64,000 nt of DNA from Citrus sinensis (Eukaryota; Streptophyta; Magnoliopsida; Sapindales; Rutaceae), in assembly GCF_022201045.2 (NCBI RefSeq), contig NC_068559.1:28031501-28095500 (forward strand), written 5' to 3'. The notes under the pieces were generated by a model that saw nothing but the letters and a program-made list of their open reading frames with translations, made no database searches and was not told where the DNA came from. The translations under genes and the position numbers were made by a program. Position 1 is the stretch's first letter, and each line of letters starts with the position of its first letter. This document shows positions 1 through 13,119 of the stretch, piece by piece.

Positions 1-473
1 CATTTTTTGTTTGTTCTCTGAAGTTGGGGAACATTTTTGCGAACAAATATGGAAGAACATAAACATTTTGCTCCTCAAAATTTTTGCTAATTGTTAGACA
101 ATAAGCTTACCAAACATGTTTTTGTGTTTTTCGTTTTTGAAAAACAAAAAACGCCCGGCAAAACACATTACCATAGGAACCCTAAATGTTAAAAATTTCA
201 AATTTCAGGACGTCAACAACAGAAACTTAGGAATGTGAGAAAAAACTGAAAATTTCAACTGAGAATTAATAAAGAGGCAGGTGAGGGGCGTTGTACCAAA
301 CAATACAGTAGGATACAATATAATATGACAATACGTAGGCTGACGATAGATGTTATGTACGAGTCGCCAGCCGCATTATTTCTGGAGCCAGTCCCTGGAC
401 TTTTCAGTTTTCCGAAAAAGAAAAGCCTGGATTTTGTGATGGATCACGCATGGCCCAAACTATACTGGACCAT

Positions 474-508
<35 letters not shown>

Positions 509-1402
509 CAGCGCAAACTTCAACCAGGGCTTATATTATTTTTTCCAGTGATGTCATTCCACCCCTCTTCCAAACTCTAAAACCCCTTTTCTTAATTTAC
601 CATTAGAATAATCAAAATAATACATCCGTAAATTTTTGAACACCACACCTAATTCTCAAAATAACCCTGATGAATAAATTTCATGTGTGCACACACACAC
701 ACTCTCTCAAATTAGAGTAATGATAGACATTCGAAATATTTTATCTCAATTATCATTTTAAGTGATGCGTCGTTCATTAAGTATTTAATACTTATTTACA
801 AGATTCAAGCGAATTAATTATATTATCTAATCAGTCAATTAATGAATACCACATCATTTGAGATAATTTTTTAAAATAAAAAATTGGGATATATAACAAT
901 ACTTTTCAAATTACATTATATATACAAATGAAGAGTTTCAATGTGCTAGGCTGCCAGAGGTCATGACTTAGGAATATCATTAATACAATTACTCCAGCTG
1001 TTGAAAAGTGCTTCTTAATTTAGCAATAAGAAACGCTTATATTAAAGTAACCCCTAATTTCCACACCTATCAATATCAAACCTTATATCTATCAGACAAG
1101 ATTCCAGTCTTTATTTTACCTAAGATATGTAAATATAGGTAAATGCTAGTAAAATCATTAGTTAGTTTTGGTACTTTCAAAAGTTATATAAAAAGTTTTT
1201 ATTTTTGTGTTGGCAGGATAATTTGACACCCAACCCATATCAGGGGAAGATCTTATCTAGCAGAGAAATTAGGATGAAATAATGAATCATCACGAAGTCA
1301 GCTAGCTTAAAATGTAAAAATGTGACTCATCAGAGAGAATCAGTTTAAAACATAAACAATAAGAGCACGATCCTCGCATAAATCCACAACTATTTTGAAA
1401 AG

Positions 1403-1456
<54 letters not shown>

Positions 1457-3790
1457 CGGAGTGGGAATACCGGAGGTCACTCTTTCTCGTCCTATTTATG
1501 TTTACTATATGTGTAGGTGAGGAGAAATTCTAGAATACCTCAAATGTATTATAATCAATTAATGCATGCATGACATGTATAATTGAATTTAATACAACCA
1601 CCACTTGTATGATAGTGGTTCAAAATAAATACACAAATGTCATGACATCATTACTTGTTGTATGAGTGACACAGTACCTCAAATGTATTCTAAAATTTTT
1701 CGTAAGTGAGATCTCCATGTGTTATTCTTAGCTCAACACACATCGATAGAAAAACAGCTATTACCAGTGTGATTTGTTAGAATTTAAAATTATATATACC
1801 AGACCGAAACACTATCATATTTTAAAACAATTAAATCTATCAACTATAGGAAAACAGAAGAGCTAATTAGATAATTATTCCAGATTATAAGAACTTAAAA
1901 AGTGAGTAATTTAGCTGCGCCAATATTTTATCCTCCAGTCGACAACATCAGCCGCTACAGATCTTGGCAATTTAAATATTATATAATATTAACAAACAAA
2001 ACAGAGACTTTTTGGTTTTTATGGCACGGTGTCCGGAGCATGAACCGTTGGCGTTGGGCCTGCTTGGTTTGCTTGTTTGAAGGGTCTACGCACGTGGACA
2101 GGTACCGTCACTTGTTATTCTTTGCTTCTCCCAATCTGATTGCGAGTCCAAATACTGTTGACAATCAAAGTTTTTTTACTTTTTTTGGTTTATAAAATGA
2201 ATTATTGCGTACATTAACCATACAATGAGATACATTATTATACGGACACATAGACACACAGAGTGATGCAGACAACTCCTGTAAGAAAATGTCTATTCTC
2301 TTACAAAATCAATTCTATGTCCTTTTTTTTTCCAATAATCAAAGCGAAATTAATTTCTCACCTTTTTTAGTTTTTTTATTAAAAAAAATTAAAAAAAAAA
2401 ACTTTGTAGCTGGTTCTATTAATTTGAAGTCAGTATGATGAGGATGATGGTGTGTCTTTCTCAATTCTCATTTTATTTTATTGAAATGAAGAAGAAGTTC
2501 TTGAAAGAGAGAAAATCCTAGACCATTCATTTAGTCCGAGTTGTTTACATCTTTCTTGCAAATCATAGAAAAGTGTGGGCCGAGGAGGAGAAATAACAAA
2601 TTATGCAGTACTCTTTATATTTACTGAGCTCATATCTTTTTAAAGGGATTTCTGAATTTCTGTTTCTGATCCTTTTTTTCTGAATCACACACACGCGCAC
2701 GTATTACGTATATATGTGATGCTAACTGTTAAAGCTTATGCATATGACAGAAACAGTACTCCCTAACTCTTCATCATTTAGATCTAAATGTGGCATTGTA
2801 AACTTTTTACATCCTTCCCTTTGAAGCATATAAATTTAAACCCTGGCCAGGACAGCTAGGACTTTCTTTGCAGTAACCTATACATGCTGCTGAATGCTGA
2901 TGTGATGAACACTTCATCAGCTTGCTGTTTGTGAGTAGAGTTACAGCTAGCTCTGCCCTCCTTTGGTAGTGGCACTTGTGAACTACTACTGCCCTACAAA
3001 CTTTATAGCTTCAACCTTGATTCGAGCAGCTGTTCTTCCTTGTAGATAGGCTCCTAGGGTTTCTGCTTGTCACATGACTCCCACGTGGCCGGGGGTTGGG
3101 GGAGAGTAGCGTCGCAGCAGAGCACAATTTCATTATATTGATCAAACATGAAACATGTACATATTGATTGATCGTTGATGATACGGGCCTTTGGTAATAT
3201 TCTATTTGTTAGTTGTGTAATAAATTAATTCTTGCTCTCCCCCAAAGTGAAAATAGAAATTGATGCCACATCGATGCAAACATAAATCACAAGTGGTTCT
3301 TTTATTGCCACTGTCAATTTATCGTTAAACCTCTATTTTACTCACTATTTTCATGAAAGGTACAGTTAATGTCATAACTTGGATTGTGGATCTCTTTCCT
3401 TGACTGTGTAAAGTGCGAGTGCATTTATGATTGGCAGCGATTTGCCCATCAACGTCAAGACGTCGGTCTAAGATGTCACATTTCACAATTTTATTCCTAC
3501 TTTTACACTCACGGGTCAGGCTACGGTGCAATTGTAGTATCGTATTATAGTTACATCCAATCGTTTGATGCACTTAGATTAGTGGAGTTCATTGGCATCC
3601 AACGGCTGAATACAACTGTGATACAGTACCACAGTTGCACCACAAATTTCCCATACACTCTAACTCAGCTCTTCAAAGGACCACTAAAATACAGTGGGTA
3701 TCCCTGCCTTAAGTTGTTTTTATTAAATGTAATTTACAATCATTAAGAATAAAGTAAAAATATGATATTAGTTTCATATAATGACTTTAT
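1..3790. other. Intergenic DNA, no gene recognised
   Basis: No frame here resembles a known protein. Contents: a (TA)n run at 475-506, a CA run near 689-702, an (ATT)~16 microsatellite at 1403-1452, and a relatively GC-richer, low-repeat stretch at about 2740-3130 with a TATA-like ATATAAATTTA (2829-2839) and a G-box CACGTG (3082-3087). Confidence 0.6.
1403..1452. repeat. (ATT)n microsatellite
   Basis: About 16 uninterrupted ATT units in AT-rich intergenic DNA. Confidence 0.95.
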
Positions 3791-3953
3791 TTACTTTGTA
3801 TAATAATGTAAAGTACATAATTCTTCTATAACTGCTTGATAAAAATTTAATAATTATAGAAATAACATGATTTATTATCTTATATTTTCACAACCGTTGA
3901 ATTTTCATTAAACGATTGTGGAAAAATTATGTACTTTACATAATAATGTAAGC
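3791..3953. mobile_element. Short palindromic MITE
   Basis: The two ends are inverted copies. Left TTACTTTGTATAATAATG followed by TAAAGTACATAATT (3811-3842 region); right AATTATGTACTTTACATAAT (3926-3945) followed by AATGTAAGC. The ~100 bp between is AT-rich with no coding capacity. Superfamily not resolved. Confidence 0.6.
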
Positions 3954-4010
3954 TAACAAGCTCCTCATATAATTCATTTGCATGTTATTGCAATAATAAT
4001 TACTTAATAC

Positions 4011-4834
4011 TAGAGATGGCCAATGGGTCCGGCCGGCAGAGTAAGGTCCGTGTGTGCTCGTGTCCGTATTGTGCCCTACCCGCTATATGTTTCATACCGT
4101 ATCCACACGTGCCGTGCCGTGCTTCAAAAAAAAAGTCCAATAAGTTTTTTCTTTTTTTTTTTAATTTTTTAAGAGCACATGCTAAACTGTTAGTGTACTT
4201 TTTCAAGTTTATGTCTTTATTCAAATTTAATAGAATTGAAAATTCAAAACTCATGTCCATATTTAATAATAATAAACTAATAATAATAAGAAAATATAAT
4301 ATTAATTACTAAGTTTGACCTTATAGTATTAGAATTTTTTTAAATACTTAACAACAATAAGAATAATAAATTTTTCTTATGGATTAACTTAATTGTTACC
4401 TTAGACTTACATAAAGTCATAAATAATAATTTACAATAATAGTAATGCATATTTATAAAATCATGATATTTATAATTTTATTTATTAAAATCATGATATC
4501 ATTATTTATTTAATAAATTATAAATATAAATCAATTATAAATTTTTTAAACTAAGAATTAAATGAATTTTAAAAAAATCAATTTAAATTACCTGTAAAAT
4601 CATAAAATTTTAAATTTACTTTTATTAAAAAATAAAACGTGCTTATTGCATGCTTTTTGATCGTGCTGTGTTTTTAAGGCCTGCATGCCTAAAATTCTAT
4701 GTCCGCCACGGTCCATGTGAGTGCCGTGCCGTGCTGCGTGTCCCACCGAAACATGCTCGTATCGTGCCATGCTATACAAACACGTGTCGTGTCCGTGCCA
4801 TGCCACGTGTCGTCCAACCCATTGGGCATCTATG
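4011..4834. mobile_element. Non-autonomous hAT-like element
   Basis: Terminal inverted repeats match at 15 of 18 positions: left TAGAGATGGCCAATGGGT (4011-4028), right complement CATAGATGCCCAATGGGT (4834-4817). They are flanked by an imperfect 8-bp duplication, CTTAATAC (4003-4010) and CTAAATAC (4835-4842). Both subterminal regions are GC-rich and carry repeated CCGTGCCGTGC-type motifs, while the ~500-bp core is extremely AT-rich. An 8-bp target site and repeated subterminal motifs fit hAT transposons. No transposase frame remains. Confidence 0.7.
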
Positions 4835-5224
4835 CTAAATACTATAGCTTCGAGTTGTTTGTGATCAACAGACTCTCACCGTACTCATGACTAGCTTACC
4901 ACACCATGCATGATTTTATTTGGATTTCCGATGAAACAGCCGGTGAAGTGATTGAAATGCAGATTCAAAGGTGCGATCCAGGTCCAGAACCAGAAAGATA
5001 ATATATTAGAAAATTAAAGAACAACTTTAAAATCCTTTGGGATATCCTCGTTAATTAATAAATAGGTCTAGTGGTCACACGATAGGGTCATATCTCTCTT
5101 GTTTACATGCGTATGGGAAAAGTATCCAAATTGCAAATTGAAAGCAGTGTTATTTTGCCTTGAGACAAAGCTAACTGGCTTCGATGCTTGATATATGCCA
5201 AACGTGTAATTGTATTTGTATAAT

Positions 5225-5611
5225 GGGAAATTATCATTTCTATACCCTTAGTTTACTCCATTATAAAAAATACTACAACACTTTGAGGGTGTATTAATCG
5301 TCCACCCTAAGTTGACAAAATGTATCAGCTGACCACCAAACCGTTAGTTGCCGTTTAAGTATGATAACGTCAGAAGGATAATTTGGTCTTTTCATATGAT
5401 ACAAGTGATAATTTAAGGTTATACAAGTTATAATTTTCAAGGGTAAAATCGTTAATTCACTGTAATTCCGTTAACTTTCAAACTACAACTAACGGTTTGG
5501 TGGTCAGCTGATACATTTTATCAACTAAGGGTGGACGATTGATACACCCTCAAAGTGTTGTAGTATTTTTGATAACAGAGCAAATATAGGGTATACGAAT
5601 GATAATTTTCC
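5225..5611. mobile_element. Mutator-type foldback MITE with 9-bp target duplication
   Basis: Nearly the whole 387-bp element is two ~125-bp inverted arms (left starts GGGAAATTATCATT; right complement starts GGAAAATTATCATT). The arms share long blocks such as ACTACAACACTTTGAGGGTG and TCAGCTGACCACCAAACCGT. An exact 9-bp direct repeat TTGTATAAT flanks it (5216-5224 and 5612-5620). Long inverted ends plus a 9-bp duplication are the signature of MULE elements. Non-coding. Confidence 0.88.
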
Positions 5612-5620
5612 TTGTATAAT

Positions 5621-8600
5621 TGTATTAGGAAGAGAAAGGCAAAGCATGTGTATATATATATGCACGATCTATACTATGCTGGTTGTATTGTATTGTACCT
5701 ACAGCCTATGCTTTTGCTTTGCATTTTAGAAAAACCGAGTTCACTGCTTAGATTTAATTTGTCCTGTTGCCGGGAGCGCTGGGGTACCCTATATAGCTAC
5801 TAATGGGCACCATCTTGGTTTCCTTTTCAGATGGTTCCAAGGGAACAGCCCCAACAGAATCTTATGGTTCAGCCCTACTATTTATATGGTGGGCCATCAA
5901 ATATTATGTTATCTGACCTTTTGCTCTCTCTTTCACTTTCATGTTATCCGCGGGTTTCGATTTTAGTCATTACCAATACTTGATTGATTGATTATACTCT
6001 CACCTAGCTGCTAGCTAGCTCGGTAATTTCAACACATCTTACAAAAATGGGTCATTTCAAAAGCATGTTTCTTCATTCATGTTGGACATGTAACAGACTC
6101 AAGCACATGAACTTAATGGGTGTGTGTTGTGGGAGCCCATCACCTCCTTACTCGACAAGAAAAGAAACCTACCCAACACACACACCAGGGACCCCCCCGC
6201 CCCCTCAACAGTTTTGCTTCTTGGTTTGGTAATTCAACTACATTAATTAACATTCATCTCTGTTAAGTTTTGTTTGGATCTTCCGCATTCTAGGTGATTG
6301 ACTATTTAGTAGATATCAGGTAATTAATAAGCTTTCTGGCTTATATCATTATATGTTGCGCTTTTTAATACTGTATGAATTCAGATTAAGAATAAAAATA
6401 TTGTCGACGCTGCCATTATTGTACTTGGGATCCACTGCTTTGCATGGAATGCAGTGTTAAACAACCAACAGACATTTCTAGATTTGGATATAAAAACCCG
6501 ATGGGTTAGGTTTTGGTAGAAGAATGAACTGTGTTTCCCTCCCAATGGGGTTTAATTTTCTGAGTCCTGACTCCTCAGCGTTACATCACGTACGTGCCCC
6601 GATGAAAAAGCCTGGGGCCAACCATTCCTTCCACCATCTACAATACAGAGAACAGGAAAGAAAAAAAAAAAAGAGAGAGAGAAAAATTGAAACAGAGCTA
6701 GAGCCTAGATGGGCATCCTATGTTTGAACTTTGAAACTGAGTCGGTACCCTCAATAATTCAGCTGGAATTGAATCGCGGGTCCACTCGTGCAAACACAGG
6801 CACACGTGGGAGTCGTGCAAGTTCAGATATATCAGAAGAAAAAAGCCACAAGAAAGGTTTGATCAGGTTCAAGATATGCATGATGATATATACACAGCAC
6901 AGCACAGCACAGCACCGCACAATTTAATTTTGGTTTACCTGTCTGTCAATCTCATTTCACAAATACAAATGTTTGATGTTTCCACTTTTCTGCTTTCGTT
7001 TCAGTGTCTGAAAAGTTGGAGACCGAGTGATCCATTGTCCTTTTCTCTGAAAATATTGCATTTTTTTTTCTTTTTTAATCATTTTAGTCTTTGGAGTTTG
7101 AGCTCTTTGGAAAAAAGTACCTTTCTAACTTCCCGCACCCACAGCCACAAGCCACAAGGCCATCTTCTAAACTGCATGGCTCATAATTATCCCATCTCAA
7201 TCATACTTTAAGCATTCTAAACTCCTTCAAGCTTAATTCAAAAAAAAAAAAAAAAAAAAAAACTCCTTTATGCTTAAATATGCATTAGAATCTATGTAAA
7301 ATTAGGCTCTAACACCGCAAATTCATAATACTACTGACCCTCAATGTCTAAGATAACTAGCGGTGGGTAGGAGTTGGAATCAGTTCGGTTTCAAAATAAA
7401 TCAAATTTTTTTATTTAGTTCGGCTAGGGAATTTCAAAAAATCAGTTTGAAAATTTCCATTTGCTTCGATTTTGACATTAATCTATTTGGTTTTTTTTTT
7501 CAATTATAAAATACCGAACCGAAACAAAAAAAAAAAAAAAACTAAACCGAACCCCTAAATTATTCAAAAATTTTGGTAATTTTTACGGTTTGAATAACCA
7601 TTATAAAGAAGGGATTATTCTACAATGTATGGAGAAACCAAAAGATGATTTAATGAGTAACTTTATACACTATATGATAAACAATAAGATACATAATATA
7701 TTTTCATAACTATGGTTTGAATATTCTAATATATAATATATTTCCATAGCAATGTTTTGAATAGTCTAAATAGTATTGAAATCGTGAACTAGCTAAACTA
7801 CACTCTGTAGCAACATTACATCCAGATCTAGATCATTTTTGTACAAAGATACAATAATGAAATTTTTTTTAGTTACATTTCTCAAATTATCGATTAAACT
7901 TCTATAATTTTTCTTTTAGAAAAAAAAAATAGAGGAATTAATCATGTCAAAATTTGGTTTATGCAGTAAACGGAAATTATAGGACTATTATCCTTTTACT
8001 GCTCCAAGGTCCAATCATATCGAAATAATTAATTACTACAACAATGATTGAGGTGTAACATTTTTTTCCCTAATAAATGCTATTATAATCGTTTGTTATT
8101 TTTGGTATACTTAAACTGGTAAAAGAATAATGAAGCTTGTATTTAAATAATAAATAGGCAGGGACATGCCTAATTTTATTTTATTTTTGAATTAGTGATG
8201 CATATTGTATAATTAGAGATTCACTAACATTTACATAAGATATTTATTCAAATTAATTACACCTATTCTATGATAACACAGTTTAAATATTTATTCTCTT
8301 AAATACCAAAGAAATAACTTCGCCACAGGTGAACGAACACATGAGTCACCAGCCACAGCTCTCACTCATTGTAAGAGCTGCAGCCCATCAAAACTTTTAC
8401 GACGAAGTCGGAGAAAGATATGACAAAATGAAAGAGAAGGTTTAGCCAGTTCCCAATGCAATGTGTGGTTCAATCAATCAAAGGTGATGATGATGACATC
8501 AAAGACAGATGATGAATAATGAATGATGCAGTAAGCAAGTTCACATGCATGTGTGCCACCATAAATGATATTTTAGGCAGGAAAAAAAAACCTAAAGTAT

Positions 8601-10080
8601 GACACCAACATGCTTCCTGTAACTGGGACCCCTATGGCCTGAAAATAGTTATAGTCTTATAGAGGCAGCAAAGCAAGCTGAGGAGTAACTGCAAATTGGT
8701 AGTCTAGTTAATCCTCTTATGGGGGGGTATCAGTGAACTGTTTTTTCAATCGCTGGGGTCTTTTTGTTGGTCTGCTTCTCATGTAAAGCCAGATTTTTCA
8801 AAGTTTTAATTTTGACCAAGACTCTCTATTCACTGCAGAGAGATGATCGTACATTGCTGGCGATCACATTAAATGTAACGTCTGCCATTGGGTTTGGTTT
8901 TCCGGTTGGTAAAAACTCGAAAGCTTATAATTTATTTAATAATATATGGGCAACTTTTCTTTCTTTTTTGTTTGTTTATTTTCTATTTTGTGGTTTAGGA
9001 TTTAAAAGAAATGACAACTTAATTCCTTGCACGAAATATGCCTCTCTTTCTTGATTGGTTTAGTTGATGTTTGTCAAGAATGTGCAGTCATTTTAAATTC
9101 TTCTTAATTATTTGAGTATGCTTCGGCTTGTTACATGCAACTGAACACTTAAAGGATTGAAAGCACAGTAACATAAATCTGTCGTAATTGCACCATCAAA
9201 CTTTACAGGTTCAGGGTAACAATGAGGGGCTTCATAAAAGACAAGGGAAAAGACAACAGAGAGAAAAAAATAAAAATAAAGAAATGACAATTAAGGTGAC
9301 GTTAAGGCATCGAACTTTTCTGTACTGTTACCAATTAGTTGCGACAGAAGAGAAATGAATCAAGTAATTTTTAGGTAAAAGGGATGGTTGCGGCGTCAAC
9401 TTCAGGTGGTTAACCAAGTTAAAACCCATCTCCCGACTCTCTGATCAGGTTAACTAAAATTATTTTTGGAAAAAAAAAAGAGGAGTGAAAAAATCAGAGC
9501 GATTGAGACGGAGAGAGAGTAATGGCCTATTTATGTTATGTTATTTACAACTGTTTGACAGGCCAAGGCAGGAGAGGAGGTAGCTGTTGCGTCAAAGCTC
9601 TCAATTTCTGCCCCAGCTGATAGCTCTGATCTGCACATACATATCACATTAGAGTCTTTCTTTGTCACTATAGAGTTACGAGTTGTAGACAGTCTTAAGA
9701 AAGAGAGAGATTCGCCATTTGTGTCTTTATATTTATTTATTTATGTATTATATGCATCCTCCCTCCTTCCCTCCCACACGTGTAATCGTTTTAGGATTTT
9801 CGTTTCCTTACAATAATAATAATAATTTAAGGAACTAGTTTTAAGTCAAGCAGCATCTGGTCCAAGTGTGGGTACCTTCTTTTAACGCCCTCTCTCACTC
9901 TTTGTTTCTCTCTTCAAGTTTGACGCAAAAAGAAGAGGAGAAGCCGTGTAGGATTCTGTCAAAACACTTTTGCTGTTTTTGTTGTTTCAAGATTTTTTTT
10001 TCCTCTTATTGTTTTTTGGATTATAAATAAATATAATATGCACATGAAAATCACATTTTGAATAGTTCTGTAACAGCGTT
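5621..10080. other. Intergenic region upstream of the MYB gene
   Basis: No protein-coding gene recognised. Contents: a short A-run/GA stretch at 6660-6690, a CAGCA-type minisatellite at 6895-6915, a 20+ A run at 7239-7261, a possible degenerate hAT-like end at 7361 (TAGCGGTGGGTAGG) with CGGTT/AACCG motifs to about 7555, and pyrimidine-rich DNA from 9750-9920 that is probably the MYB promoter and leader. Confidence 0.5.
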
Positions 10081-10097
10081 TGTCTGTCAGAGCGAAA

Positions 10098-10106
10098 ATG
10101 ATCTGA
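10098..10106 (+). promoter_or_regulatory. Minimal upstream ORF (ATG ATC TGA) in the MYB leader
   Basis: A two-codon uORF ends five bases before the MYB start codon. It is the only ATG visible in the last ~55 bases of the presumed leader. So short a uORF could lower initiation at the main start or allow reinitiation. No transcript evidence is available, so the role is inference. Confidence 0.4.
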
Positions 10107-10110
10107 AGAC

Positions 10111-11927
10111 ATGAACGGCCTCACTTGCAACTATTCTCCCACTTATTCTTCTTCATTATCGTTATCGATGGATGTTTATGCAGATATGGGGATGGGGTCT
10201 CTCTCTCTTAATAATCCCAGCTATGGAGGTGCAGTTTCAGAGGAAAATGAGAGAGCTTGGGGTTTTCCTTTCATTGGAAGTTGCAGTTCAAATGATAAGC
10301 CGGGGAACAACTTTGAGGAACGACGTCAATTTGACATTATTGATGTTAATGACAATAATAATAATGTGGTGAGAAAAAGTAATGGCTCTGATTGCAGTGA
10401 TGGGTGTGGTGAAAAAAGTAAGACCTTGATTCAATATCAGTGTGATATCAACTTGAATGAAGAGTTTAACCCTAATGAAAACTCAGTCGGTCCCAGTGAA
10501 AAGGATTCAGATGGTGGGCAAACTAAGACTTGTGCTAGAGGTCACTGGAGGCCTGCTGAAGATACCAAGCTTAAAGAACTTGTTGCTCTTTATGGCCCTC
10601 AAAATTGGAACCTTATAGCTGAGAAGCTAGAAGGCAGATCAGGTAGCTTATTAAGTCAGCTATTATTAAGATTGCCAATTAATTACATTCTCTTTGCCTC
10701 ACGTTACTTTGTTTGTATTTGTGATATATTGAAGGTAAGAGCTGTAGGCTGAGGTGGTTTAATCAGTTGGATCCAAGGATCAACAGAAGAGCTTTCACAG
10801 AAGAAGAAGAAGAAAGGCTAATGCATGCTCATAGACTCTATGGCAATAAATGGGCCATGATTGCTAGGCTCTTTCCTGGAAGAACTGATAATGCTGTCAA
10901 GAACCATTGGCATGTTATAATGGCTAGGAAGTATAGGGAACAATCCAGTGCTTATAGGAGAAGAAAGCTGAGTCAATCAGTTAACAGAATAATGGATGAT
11001 ATGCCAAGCTTTGTCGCCAATGATGCGGCGGCTGGAAGAATAATAGAACCACAGCCATACTGCAGTAGTATTGGTAGTGTGAATGGAGGTTTTTATCATT
11101 TCACATATGGAAACTTTAATGGTGCTGCTGGTGTTGGGCTTGATTATCACTTAAATGGTTCCCCTTACTTGCTCCTTGGGCAACAAGAAGTTATCTCATC
11201 CTCGAGCAACCAAGTCCATCACAGTGGGTTTTGTGCACAGGCACAGCAGCAGACACCTTGTGATTTCTTCTCTGGTGTGTCTCCGTCATCCCTTATATTG
11301 CTCAGTTAGTTGATCCCCATTCTCTTCTGTGTTCCTTGCTTCCTCCAGTTTGTGGATTTGGGTTACGTGCTCCTTCCTTCTCGTTGGTGCCTTCTTTATC
11401 CATTCTTTTTGTTTCACATACATTACGTTGACTGACGCAACAATCTCACCTTCATTGACTGATGCAACAAGCTCAACCTTTTTCTGCCTTAAATTCTTTC
11501 TCTTTACTTTTTCCTGTGTGTGTGTATTTTAACTTATCACACTTGGTTTCAGTTTGCCTTACAAATTGTCTGGTTCTCTTAGTCATTTTGATTTGTTCAA
11601 TTTGCAGGTCCCAAAAGCAATGACATGATGGGCATGTTCAGCCATATCAGATCTTGGGATAGGCCAATGGATGAAGTACCCCGTAATATCTCATCATCAT
11701 CAGCGAGTTTCAACCTCCACAACTGCAACAACCCTCAATACTTGATGGCAATGCAACAGTCAAACTCAAACATCCATAATCCTGACAGTTTCTTTGATTT
11801 CACGGCATCAAAAACACAAGTTTCACCTACTGAGCCTTCGTCATCAGTTACAGGGAACCAAGTTGCCAGTCACTTTGACACTATTCCTTCACGGTTCATT
11901 GACTTTCTTGGAGTGGGAGCCAGATGA
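10111..11927 (+). CDS. MYB105: R2R3-MYB transcription factor, LOF1/LOF2 (MYB117/MYB105) type
   Basis: Three exons: 10111-10642, 10735-11274 and 11608-11927; all junctions are GT-AG and keep the frame, giving about 463 aa. Residues 1-140 are acidic, Asn/Ser-rich and probably disordered. R2 spans about 143-193 with Trp at 146, 166 and 185. R3 spans about 195-245 with Phe198 in place of the first Trp and Trp at 217 and 236. The linker [17 protein letters not shown] and the tail after R3 ([13 protein letters not shown]) are typical of subgroup 21 (MYB52/54/56/105/110/117). In Arabidopsis this clade controls lateral organ separation, meristem boundaries and wall-related programmes, so a nuclear DNA-binding role is expected. 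Intron 1 splits R2 just before GKSCR. The family is certain; assignment to MYB105 rests on gene order (neighbouring AGL and EXPA genes), so MYB117 is also possible. The protein is longer than I recall for the Arabidopsis members (about 330-360 aa). Confidence 0.92.
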
Positions 11928-11934
11928 AAAAGCT

Positions 11935-13110
11935 TAAAAGGACTTTAAAGATTCATCAAAAGAGCCCCTAATATGGATGTGCTGCTAGAAAAGCTGAGAG
12001 GCCACTTGGGAGGTAATTGAAGATCCTGAGAAAGGAATTTTGTTTCAGTTGGTTTTTGACACTTGTGTAATTTAAAGTCCGTTGAACAAGTCGTATCCCA
12101 CCTTTGTTTTCTCTTTTACACTTTGTCCCTTCCAAGAGTATAAACAATCATTTATTTTTTGGTCGCCAATAATTTTGTCCATTTTGCATTTGTGCTTAGT
12201 TTAAGTTTTATCATTAGACTGTGAAAGTGAAAACTATTGCGAAAGACAAATAAAATAATATTGATGATGATGAAGGGTAACAAAGACAAAACAAGAAACT
12301 GAAACTTAAGGGGAAAAAAAAATAAAAATAAGAACATCCTCCTCTCATGTCTCTGCAAAAATCAGGCACAAAATCTGCAACATAATGCGTTGCATTCATG
12401 ATGGGAACTGTTGAACATAATTTGCTGAAAAGTCATGCCGCTCACATGGGGAGCTTTTGCATAGCATTAGCAACAACCGTCGTTAATTAAATACACTCTG
12501 GACTTTGATCCAAAAATGGGACAAGATATTTGTTCGCTGACACAAAGAAACACATATTGTGACAATTTACACGATCATGGCTTTCACTGGTTTTCAGGAA
12601 ACAACCTCGCATTTTGCTGCCGCTGCACACGCACACAAATATACATTCAACTCTTTCACTGTTTCTTTCCCAATCTCACGCACTGTTATTCGCTGTTAAC
12701 AGTTCTTTGAAAGTTGAAACATCCCAAATCCCGTGATATGTAGAAGCTTTTGAAAAACCAAACTCCAATCAAAGCCAATTTAGTGCATGAGTTCCTGATT
12801 TCAACTGAATAAAATTTTCAGTGCCCTCTTCAGTTAAGAGTTTGTCCATAGAGCCAATACAATTTCTCAAGCTTAAGCAGGAAATGGACTTGACCAAATG
12901 GTTAGAGACTCAAAAAAATAGAAAAATCAAAATAAGGTTAGTAAGATTTTACAGTGATCATGTGAAAATATCGCAGAAATGTACTGTCAATTCGATATTC
13001 AATAGTTCAACTCATCCCCAATGGTAAGAAGCTTGTCCGTATAAAATTGATTAGACCCCAGGTTTTTTTAACAAAATTATATTTGTTAAAAAAGCAATTT
13101 ACACCCACAT
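11935..13110. other. MYB 3' region and intergenic DNA
   Basis: The MYB 3'-UTR probably runs to about 12150. Beyond it I see no gene and no clear repeat up to the start of the ~340-bp array. Confidence 0.45.
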
Positions 13111-13119
13111 AAAGCAATA

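Noticed and set aside
7361-7600. Possible hAT end (TAGCGGTGGGTAGG)
   Set aside because: No matching inverted end or target duplication could be placed.
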